The notes beneath the pieces are model-generated. The model was given only the letters and a program-made list of their open reading frames with translations, searched no databases and was not told the origin of the DNA. From an uncultured Paracoccaceae bacterium (GTDB taxonomy: Bacteria; Pseudomonadota; Alphaproteobacteria; Rhodobacterales; Rhodobacteraceae): DNA of 19,205 nt. This document shows positions 13,455 to 19,205 of this stretch, piece after piece. Each line of letters begins with the position of its first letter. Position 1 is the stretch's first letter. Both the position numbers and the translations under genes were made by a program. The stretch spans positions 1 to 19,205 of the forward strand of contig CALFSV010000292.1 of assembly GCA_937916485.1 (NCBI GenBank). Direction: 5' to 3'.

Positions 13455-14822
13455 ATGAACACCGCACCAACGGGGGCCACATTGGAAGAGGCCCGCGCTT
13501 TTCTTGCCAGGCATCCCGACGTCGAGGGGATCGACATCGTCCTGACAGACCTTCATGGCATCGGACGGGGCAAGATCATCCGCCGCCACGAGCTTGAGGC
13601 TCTGTTCGCCGAAGGGCGAGGCATGCCTGCGTCCCTGTTCGCCCAGGATATCCACGGCGATGACGTGGAGGGGGCCTTGGCAACATTCTCGGACAAGGGG
13701 GGAGACAGCCGATGCTGGCCCGTGCCCGGAACCCTGGGTCTGCAACCGCTTAGCGGTCGTGGCCTTGTTCTGCTGCAGCTGTTCGACTCTGCCGGGCGGC
13801 CGATCCGGCACGATCCTCGGAGCGCGTTGATGCGCCAGGTCGACCGTGCAACGGCCGCCGGGTTTGTTCCGATGGGGGCGTTCGAGCTGGAGTTCTATCT
13901 GATCAACGCGTCGCCCGGCGTTGGGGGCGAACGCGCACAGCCGGTCCGCGCCCTTCTTGGAGGGCGGCCGCTTGCATCGAACAACTGCATGTCGGTGGAT
14001 GAGCTGGACGAAATGTCGCCTTTCTTCGACGCCGTCTATGCGGCGGCAAAGACCTTTGACCTGACGCTTGAGGCGATGATCTCGGAATACGCCGAAGGCC
14101 AGTTCGAGCTGACCTTGCGTTACCGTGATCTTGCACGGGCGGCGGATGATCTGATCCTGACCAAGGCGTTGATCCGGACCACAGCCCGTCGGTTTGGTAT
14201 GACTGCCTGTTTCATGGCCAAGCCCTTTGGGGACCGATCCGGGTCGGGCATGCATATGCATCTGTCCCTTGCGGACAAGGACGGGACCAACCTCTTTGCC
14301 GATACGCCAGACGGCGAATTGTCGCCGCTGATGCTGCAGGCGATGGGCGGTATTCGGGGTGCGATGGCTGAAACGATGTTGATCCTCGCGCCGGGTCTGA
14401 ATTCATGGCGCCGCTTTGCCAGCAATTCCTACTCACCCGCCCAGAACAGCTGGGGGATCGAGGACCGTGGTGTCGCCCTGCGCATCCCCGGATCATCGCC
14501 AAAAGCCCGGCATTTCGAACACCGTATCGCCGGGGTTGATGCCAACCCCTACCTCGTGGCCACTGCAGCCTTGGGAACAGCTCTTGACGGGATTGACGCT
14601 GGTGCCGAAGTCGGTCCCGCTGGGCCCGAAGGGGCGGCCAGCGCTCCTTTGCCGCCGGACTGGCAGTCCGCGATCGAGGCCTTTGCCGCGTCCGATACGA
14701 TGCTTGACGTGTTCGGGGCACCTCTGCGAGACGCGTTGGCCGAGGTCAAACGTGCAGAACACGCCCGTTTGGCCAGTCTGGTCACGGATGTCGAATGGTC
14801 GATCTACGGCAACAGCCTGTAG
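13455..14822 (+). CDS. Glutamine-synthetase-family ligase (GlnT/PuuA-like)
   Basis: A 455-residue member of the glutamine synthetase superfamily that would join glutamate (or a similar acid) to an amine with ATP. Catalytic-domain residues are present: metal ligands in E-L-E-F-Y-L (E144, E146), E211 and E218 in S-E-Y-A-E-G-Q-F-E-L, H267 and H269 in G-S-G-M-H-M-H-L-S, the N-S-W-R-R-F motif near 316-321, R338 and R343, and E355 in H-F-E-H-R. A short beta-grasp N-terminus with T-D-L-H-G-I-G-R-G-K is typical of the gamma-glutamylpolyamine and GlnT-like branches rather than housekeeping GlnA. The usual GlnA adenylylation-loop Tyr context is absent. The ATG at 13455 is supported by AGGGAA 8 bases upstream and by the family start. 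No polyamine catabolism genes are beside it, so the amine is unknown. Confidence 0.85.
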   Translation: MNTAPTGATLEEARAFLARHPDVEGIDIVLTDLHGIGRGKIIRRHELEALFAEGRGMPASLFAQDIHGDDVEGALATFSDKGGDSRCWPVPGTLGLQPLSGRGLVLLQLFDSAGRPIRHDPRSALMRQVDRATAAGFVPMGAFELEFYLINASPGVGGERAQPVRALLGGRPLASNNCMSVDELDEMSPFFDAVYAAAKTFDLTLEAMISEYAEGQFELTLRYRDLARAADDLILTKALIRTTARRFGMTACFMAKPFGDRSGSGMHMHLSLADKDGTNLFADTPDGELSPLMLQAMGGIRGAMAETMLILAPGLNSWRRFASNSYSPAQNSWGIEDRGVALRIPGSSPKARHFEHRIAGVDANPYLVATAALGTALDGIDAGAEVGPAGPEGAASAPLPPDWQSAIEAFAASDTMLDVFGAPLRDALAEVKRAEHARLASLVTDVEWSIYGNSL

Positions 14823-14840
14823 CGACCGTCCCGTTGCGCC

Positions 14841-14859
14841 CGTGGCCGTGACTGCCACG
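14841..14859. terminator. Stem-loop between convergent genes
   Basis: CGTGGC-CGTGACT-GCCACG is a perfect 6-base-pair stem with a 7-base loop, lying 18 bases after the glutamine-synthetase-family stop and 7 bases before the convergent EthD-like stop. It could end transcription from both sides; no T-run follows. Confidence 0.4.
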
Positions 14860-14866
14860 TCGTCCC

Positions 14867-15202
14867 CTATGCCATCGGATCGAACTGGTCAGCCGCAAAA
14901 ACCGTGTGGATCACATGGCCGTCAAACATCTCAAGCAGCTTCTTTGAAGTTTCCTTGCTTGCCCATCGGGTTGGAGAGGCAAGCGCCTCTTGGATGTGGT
15001 CTCGTGAGGCGAATTTCATTGCCATAACGAGTGGGAAGGGGCTGTCTGCATCGTCGCTTTCCACCTCGCAAAGCACGCGGAGTTCCAAGAGATTTGGAAA
15101 TGCGCCCCACAGCGGGACAAGGTTTTCGCGCCAATGGGCATGAAAGGCTTCTTCCATACCCGTCTTGATTGTGCCTTTGAAAAACGCGCAGCGAATGAAC
15201 AT
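14867..15202 (-). CDS. EthD-like dimeric alpha-beta barrel protein
   Basis: A 111-residue small protein resembling EthD/ABM-type ferredoxin-fold proteins that form dimeric barrels and often bind small organic ligands or assist oxidative enzymes. It opens with a beta strand (M-F-I-R-C-A-F-F-K-G) and an amphipathic helix ending H-W-R-E-N-L-V-P-L-W. Two further strands and a C-terminal helix with E-A-L-A-S-P-T-R-W-A-S-K-E, then M-F-D-G-H-V-I-H-T-V-F, complete the pattern. The frame is open 110 codons further upstream, but the ATG at 15202 has GAGAGG five bases before it and matches the fold start, while the extension looks non-coding. It is convergent with the glutamine-synthetase-family gene and has no same-strand partner, so its role is unassigned. 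Confidence 0.7.
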   Translation of the reverse strand: MFIRCAFFKGTIKTGMEEAFHAHWRENLVPLWGAFPNLLELRVLCEVESDDADSPFPLVMAMKFASRDHIQEALASPTRWASKETSKKLLEMFDGHVIHTVFAADQFDPMA

Positions 15203-15531
15203 CTTGGCCTCTCTTCCTGATTTTGGAGGCAAGCGGCCCCTTTGGCCTTCCAGATAAAGAAACAGCGGGACGCCGCCAAGTGAAACTCTCTTGTCCAGGG
15301 CGGGTCTGGGGGTCATCCGGTAGGCGGTGCCGATACCTACCAAGCGCGAGCCACAGAGCGGACCGACGCACTTGTGCTGGTGGGTGCCCGGGCGGTTGCG
15401 CGATGGCGCATTCGACCGGTCGATTCCTTTTGCCGAGGGGCCGGGTTTGACGGGCCAAATCGCTGACGTGATTTTCGCCAAAAAACGGGCATCACCAGCT
15501 GTTTTCGGGTAGCCTTTGATCGCCATTCTCA

Positions 15532-15561
15532 TTGCATCGAACCAATGGCTGGTGCTATATT
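15532..15561 (+). promoter_or_regulatory. Putative sigma70-type promoter
   Basis: TTGCAT (15532-15537), an 18-base spacer and TATATT (15556-15561) make a reasonable -35/-10 pair on the plus strand. It could drive the small-RNA candidate just downstream or, with a leader of about 255 bases, the GH16 gene. Confidence 0.35.
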
Positions 15562-15567
15562 AAGGGG

Positions 15568-15672
15568 GTTAACAGATTGCTGACACGTCAATTGAATGCT
15601 GTCGGCCGATCCTGATCGGGAATGCCAAAACAGGACTTCCGCAGAGACCTGCTATGCTGCGTTTTTGTCTTT
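15568..15672 (+). ncRNA. Candidate small RNA of about 105 bases
   Basis: The interval starts where a transcript from the TTGCAT/TATATT promoter would begin. It contains an internal hairpin (CCGAT-CCTG-ATCGG, 15606-15619) and ends with a stem CGCAG / CTGCG (15640-15644 with 15657-15661) followed by TTTTTGTCTTTT, which resembles a rho-independent terminator. No known family is recognised. The terminal stem is only 5 pairs with a 12-base loop, so this is a weak prediction. Confidence 0.25.
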
Positions 15673-15824
15673 TGCTGTGACGTACAAACCCAGAGCTATC
15701 GAAGCCTCCCGCCGGTGCGGTGTTGTTAGGTATTGAAGGCGTCAAAAGATAATCGTGTTGCATGCTATTCTGAAATATAATCCTGACTTCTATTTTGTGT
15801 TTTCGACCTGAAGGACAAGCTGAT

Positions 15825-16703
15825 TTGAAAAGATCGACGTCGTTGTCGCGATTGGCATCCTTGGCCCTTTTGGTCGCAATCGCAATTTATCCAAATTTTG
15901 GAGCCAGTCAGACAAGCACGGGAAGTCTCGCTCAAATGTCGGTGCAACCAGTCGGTCATGATGGCGGGTTCGAACTGGTTTTCAGGGATGAATTTGACAA
16001 ACCGATGCTGAACCTTGATCGCTGGACGACGTGTTTCTGGTGGGACGACAATGGCTGTACGAACCTCGCAAGCAACGAACTGGAATGGTATATGCCGTCC
16101 AATGTTCATATCGAGGACGGGGCCCTGATCCTGACGGCCCGGCGCGAAAGCGCGATCGGTTTCGAGGGGCGCGAGTTTCCCTACACTTCGGGCATCGTGA
16201 CCACGGGTCGCTACTACGCTGAGGACCCGGGGGAAACGCGGTTCGAGGCCACCGAAGGCTATTTCGAAATGCGTGTCAAATTGCCGTCGGGACAGGGTCT
16301 ATGGCCGGCCTTCTGGATGCTTCCGTCAAGCCTGCATGACAAGCCTGAAATCGACATCATGGAGTTGCTTGGCCATCGCCCTGACATGCTGGAATTGCAC
16401 TTTCAGTATGAGGACGGCGCCGGTAACCCAAGCAACATCGGACGGCACCTCAGGACCAACGATCTTACCCTCGACTGGGATGTCTTTGCAGCGGAATGGT
16501 CGTCCGAGCAGATTGTCTGGTACCTCGATGGTGTCGAAATGTGGCGCTACACCGATCAGCGATATATCCCCGACGTGCCGATGTATCTGCTGATAAACCT
16601 TGCGGTGGGCGGGGACTGGCCCGGCGATCCTGACGAAACGACCGAGTTTCCTGCCACCATGAAGGTCGACTACGTCCGCGCATGGGTCAGGAGAGAGGGA
16701 TGA
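15825..16703 (+). CDS. Secreted glycoside hydrolase family 16 enzyme
   Basis: A 292-residue GH16 enzyme, a retaining beta-glucan or galactan hydrolase or transglycosylase. The catalytic motif is E-I-D-I-M-E at residues 175-180: E175 nucleophile, D177 assistant, E180 acid/base. Typical flanking sequence is present: F-R-D-E-F-D (53-58), S-N-V-H-I-E-D-G-A-L-I-L-T-A (92-105), W-P-A-F-W-M-L-P (160-167) and L-I-N-L-A-V-G-G-D-W-P-G. Residues 1-28 are a Sec signal peptide, so the enzyme is exported. The start is TTG at 15825, with AAGGA nine bases upstream and the signal peptide beginning there; the TTG at 15795 has no ribosome site. It lies 52 bases upstream of the flippase-kinase gene, suggesting that it trims or modifies the polysaccharide made by this locus, as ExoK/ExsH-type enzymes do for succinoglycan. 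Fine specificity is unknown. Confidence 0.9.
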   Translation: MKRSTSLSRLASLALLVAIAIYPNFGASQTSTGSLAQMSVQPVGHDGGFELVFRDEFDKPMLNLDRWTTCFWWDDNGCTNLASNELEWYMPSNVHIEDGALILTARRESAIGFEGREFPYTSGIVTTGRYYAEDPGETRFEATEGYFEMRVKLPSGQGLWPAFWMLPSSLHDKPEIDIMELLGHRPDMLELHFQYEDGAGNPSNIGRHLRTNDLTLDWDVFAAEWSSEQIVWYLDGVEMWRYTDQRYIPDVPMYLLINLAVGGDWPGDPDETTEFPATMKVDYVRAWVRREG

Positions 16704-16755
16704 TCCTGGGCCACGAATGCGCGAAGCGTCGGATGCCCCCGCCAGAGGTTAGAGG

Positions 16756-19128
16756 ATGCGCCTGCTAAGTTCCCTCAAGGCGGCAACACCGCTGGTGTTG
16801 AATGGCTATGCACTTGTCGCCAATGTCGGGGTCAGTTCTGTTCTGGGCATCGTCTTCTGGATGATAGCGACCCGGCTTTATACGCAAGAGCAGGTCGGGT
16901 TTGCGGCGGCTTTGATTTCGCTGATGATGACGACAAGTTTCCTGGCGCAGATGAACATGGGCGCTCTGCTGACCCGGTTTCTGCCATTGGCGGGGGGCGG
17001 GGCAGGGCGGCTGATCCTGAAGACCTATGCCGGGGCGGGCCTTTTCGCTGCCCTGGTCGGGACAGGTTTCGCGCTGGCGGCAGGATCGTTCGCCGAACCA
17101 CTTCTGGTGGTGCGTACCAGCCCCGTCGCGACGATGATATTTGTTGGTGCAACGATCGCATGGACTGTATTCTCGTTGAAGGACGCCGCATTGTCCGGGC
17201 TGCGGCGATCAACGTTGGTCCCGGTTGAAAACGCAGCCTATTCGGTCCTGAAGATCGTGGTCCTGGTCCTTGTGGCGCAGTTGGCTCTGCCGAAGACCGG
17301 GGGCATCTTTCTGGCTTTTGTCCTGCCCCTTATCCCTTTGATCCTGATCATCAATGCCGCAATCTTTGCTCGGCTACCGGCACGCGCGACGACCCCCGTC
17401 GGACAGTTGCCGGACCTGAAGACGGTCTTTCGTTTTCTGGGCTGGGATTTCCTTGGCAGTCTGGGCCTGTCGGCAGCATACGGCCTTGCCCCCTTTTGGG
17501 TCACGGCATTTGCGGGCGTGGCCTCGACTGCCACTTATCATCTGGCATGGAGCATGGCCTATTCCATCCACCTTGTGGGCATGGCGATGAGCGTCTCGTT
17601 GATTGCCGAAGGCGTGACCGACCCGTTGCGCTTGCGAAGACTTATCGTCGATACTTTGTGCCATGCCCTGATCCTGAGCGTTCTGGCCGTCGTGGTTATC
17701 GCCGCCGGGGCCCCGCTGCTGATGGGGATGTTCGGAAAGAGTTATGTGGCTGAGGGCGCGCCGGTCTTGCGTATCCTTGCCCTGTCCTGCTTGCCGTGGA
17801 CTATCTCAACGATTTATTTTGCCTCGGCCCGGATCAAGGGTGACACCCGTGCCGTTGCCTTGGTCCAGATCAGCACCCTTCTTGTCTTTGCTGCAACTGG
17901 TGCGATCCTGGTTGCGGGCCTTGGTGCGCTTGGCGTCGCCCTGGCCTGGCTTGTGGCACATGGCGTTACCTGCGCGGCTGTCGTTGTTTCCGTGATGCGA
18001 AGGGATGGCCCCGGCACCCTGGCTGACTGGACCATCGCGCTTGCCCATTCGGCGATGCAGCTGCTGCGGTCGGTTTGGAAAATGCTGCGGGGCGGAAGCA
18101 GGATAAACCGGCGGATCGCTCAGGATCTGGTGTCACCAGGTGATTTCCATTGTCCCGATTGTTCCAAGCTTACCGTCCTGGACGGTTCGACCAATTGCGT
18201 GACGGCCGTTCTACTGGAAAACGACGGGCCGGCCGGCGGCCCTGTCGGGGTCTTGAAATTCGGAACCAGCCCCAGGGGGCGCGCCTATGTTTCGCGAAAT
18301 GCCGAGGCGCTTCGGTCGTTGGTGGCGGACACGCGTTTGGCTTCGCACTGGGACCTGATCCCTCGCATTCTGGCTGAAGACACCACGTCCGGGCACATTC
18401 ACACGGTCGAAACGGCTATTGTGGGGTTTGATGGCCTTCAGTTGGACTTTGGACGCAGCGATGCCTTGCTTGCGATGGCGGTCGCATCATCCACGGTGGC
18501 CGAGATGCACCGCAAAACGGCCACCAGGTCGCGTCTTGATGACCGTTGGGCAGAAAACTGGATCGACGCTCCCGCGGCAATCGTGAGGGAGGCGACTGGC
18601 AATCTGGGCAATTGGCGGCAGCGCGAAATCGGGATCGAGAGGCTTTGCGCTGACCTGCGAGCTGCCTGTGTCGGACGATGGGCAAACCTTGGTCTAGGGC
18701 ATGGGGATCTATCGTTCGGCAACCTGTTCTTTTCAGACCGCGATATCACCAGTCGTGATCTGCGCGTTGCGGGCCTCATCGATTGGGAGGCCTATCGCCC
18801 GGATGCCCTTGCTCAACTGGATGCCAGCCACCTTGGCCTCACTGTCAGGATGGCCCGGACAGGCGAAGAGATTGGTCCTGTCGTGAGAGATTTCCTGCAA
18901 TCGGACGGTTGGACTCTGGAAGAGATTGCCGTCTTCAGGACCGCGGGGGTCCGTGATGACAACGACCCGTTGGACGACAAGGCGATCGTTGTTCTGGTGT
19001 GGCTGCGCCATGTGGCCACGATTGTCCGCAACACTGAACCTTCCTTGAAGTCCAGACTTTGGCTGGCATGGAACGTTGATCGCGTTCTTGACACAGTCGC
19101 GCGTATCCGGTTCGCGGCCCACCCATGA
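16756..19128 (+). CDS. Wzx-like polysaccharide flippase fused to an APH-fold kinase
   Basis: A 790-residue two-module protein. Residues 1-415 have about 12 membrane helices and the character of oligosaccharide flippases (MOP superfamily, Wzx/RfbX), which move lipid-linked sugar units across the inner membrane. After a basic linker (436-460) with a C-P-D-C at 466-469, residues about 480-785 look like an aminoglycoside-phosphotransferase/choline-kinase fold: V-L-K-F-G with K501 (ATP), candidate helix-C E517, catalytic loop H-G-D-L-S-F-G-N at 649-656 (D651, N656), and metal-binding D676 in L-I-D-W-E. All key kinase residues are present, so it should be active, facing the cytoplasm. It might phosphorylate a lipid-linked sugar, a polyprenol or a small regulatory ligand. 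The ATG at 16756 has AGAGG seven bases upstream. GH16 precedes it and the next gene overlaps its stop, consistent with an exopolysaccharide operon. Confidence 0.85.
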   Translation: MRLLSSLKAATPLVLNGYALVANVGVSSVLGIVFWMIATRLYTQEQVGFAAALISLMMTTSFLAQMNMGALLTRFLPLAGGGAGRLILKTYAGAGLFAALVGTGFALAAGSFAEPLLVVRTSPVATMIFVGATIAWTVFSLKDAALSGLRRSTLVPVENAAYSVLKIVVLVLVAQLALPKTGGIFLAFVLPLIPLILIINAAIFARLPARATTPVGQLPDLKTVFRFLGWDFLGSLGLSAAYGLAPFWVTAFAGVASTATYHLAWSMAYSIHLVGMAMSVSLIAEGVTDPLRLRRLIVDTLCHALILSVLAVVVIAAGAPLLMGMFGKSYVAEGAPVLRILALSCLPWTISTIYFASARIKGDTRAVALVQISTLLVFAATGAILVAGLGALGVALAWLVAHGVTCAAVVVSVMRRDGPGTLADWTIALAHSAMQLLRSVWKMLRGGSRINRRIAQDLVSPGDFHCPDCSKLTVLDGSTNCVTAVLLENDGPAGGPVGVLKFGTSPRGRAYVSRNAEALRSLVADTRLASHWDLIPRILAEDTTSGHIHTVETAIVGFDGLQLDFGRSDALLAMAVASSTVAEMHRKTATRSRLDDRWAENWIDAPAAIVREATGNLGNWRQREIGIERLCADLRAACVGRWANLGLGHGDLSFGNLFFSDRDITSRDLRVAGLIDWEAYRPDALAQLDASHLGLTVRMARTGEEIGPVVRDFLQSDGWTLEEIAVFRTAGVRDDNDPLDDKAIVVLVWLRHVATIVRNTEPSLKSRLWLAWNVDRVLDTVARIRFAAHP

Positions 19129-19205
19129 CGAGCAGACCCAGAACCGCCCCCCAACAATCGTCTGGGCAGTCAAGATCGCGTCCGAGCCTTGTGGCGCAGG
19201 TTTTG
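19125..19205 (+). CDS. Start of a gene running off the window
   Basis: An ATG at 19125 overlaps the TGA of the flippase-kinase gene (ATGA), and the frame is open for all 27 codons to the window edge. The visible N-terminus is polar and rich in Ser, Gln, Arg and Pro (it begins M-T-S-R-P-R-T-A-P-Q-Q-S-S-G), then turns slightly hydrophobic (L-V-A-Q-V-L). No family can be assigned. The overlap implies translational coupling, so its product probably takes part in the same polysaccharide pathway. Confidence 0.6.
   Translation, partial: MTSRPRTAPQQSSGQSRSRPSLVAQVL

Larger units (their letters stand above)
15203..15824. other. Long intergenic region upstream of the GH16 gene
   Basis: About 620 bases without a convincing gene. 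Bases 15203-15532 are an in-frame minus-strand extension of the EthD-like gene with poor coding character. There is a perfect palindrome TCGACCGGTCGA at 15412-15423 and a dyad CCGATC-CT-GATCGG at 15606-15619. A possible promoter plus hairpin is listed separately as a small-RNA candidate. The last 100 bases are AT-rich and contain a TATAAT at 15776-15781 without a matching -35 box. Confidence 0.45.

Noticed and set aside
13314..14261. Minus-strand open frame of 315 codons opposite the glutamine-synthetase-family gene
   Set aside because: The plus strand holds the complete ligase with its catalytic motifs; the antisense product is basic, low in family features and has no ribosome site.
15412..15423. 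Palindrome TCGACCGGTCGA as an operator
   Set aside because: A perfect 12-base palindrome is not rare in GC-rich DNA, and it sits within poorly defined sequence with no start site close by.
15203..15532. 110-codon N-terminal extension of the EthD-like protein
   Set aside because: The family fold starts at the ATG at 15202, which has its own GAGAGG site; the extension looks like untranslated DNA.
15569..15763. 64-codon minus-strand open frame upstream of the GH16 gene
   Set aside because: No recognisable family, no convincing ribosome site, and it overlaps the hairpin region; not enough to call a gene.
15758..15781. TTGCAT and TATAAT just upstream of the GH16 gene as a promoter
   Set aside because: The boxes are only 12 bases apart, too close for sigma70; the TATAAT alone is not sufficient.

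Overview
The window is a GC-rich chromosomal segment that looks alphaproteobacterial, most likely Rhodobacterales (Rhodobacteraceae). The signs are the DUF2271/PepSY-reductase/ApbE locus, the four-helix LytTR regulator, frequent TTG and GTG starts with AGGA/GAGG-type ribosome binding sites, and dense codon use rich in G and C at third positions. The taxonomic call is an inference from gene style; no rRNA or tRNA gene is present. Most of the window is accessory content: several short convergent and divergent units rather than one long operon.

Region 1 (110-7168) is a redox locus. On the minus strand, in transcription order, lie a Sec-exported DUF2271 protein, a four-helix PepSY membrane protein fused to a flavodoxin/FAD/NADPH reductase, ApbE (FAD:protein FMN transferase), and, after a 133-base gap, an FAD-dependent amine oxidase. 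A response regulator and histidine kinase pair diverges from the DUF2271 gene on the plus strand. The DUF2271 protein carries a textbook ApbE acceptor motif (D-G-F-S-G-A-S). A coherent reading is that NADPH electrons cross the membrane through the PepSY protein to a periplasmic protein carrying covalent FMN attached by ApbE. The kinase has a very acidic, His-containing periplasmic stretch and may control the locus in response to a cation or cationic compound.

Region 2 (7169-10660) holds a very short DUF2127-like membrane protein, a single-chain aconitase X (swivel domain plus catalytic domain) and a membrane-bound LytTR regulator. A 316-base divergent intergenic region follows, with nested inverted repeats, a start-less reading frame and an AT-rich island.

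Region 3 (10659-15202) holds an SMR/DMT-type small transporter, a PAPS-dependent sulfotransferase, a small membrane-anchored protein overlapping a DedA gene, a glutamine-synthetase-family ligase and an EthD-like small protein. The DedA gene is broken by an exact 8-base tandem duplication.

Region 4 (15203-19205) starts with about 620 bases without a clear gene, where I see a possible promoter and hairpin that could make a small RNA. It then enters an exopolysaccharide-type locus: a secreted family 16 glycoside hydrolase, a 790-residue protein joining a Wzx-like flippase to an APH-fold kinase with intact catalytic residues, and the first 27 codons of a gene that overlaps it by ATGA and runs off the window. 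The flippase-kinase fusion and the DUF2271-centred flavinylation system are the two most interesting items.
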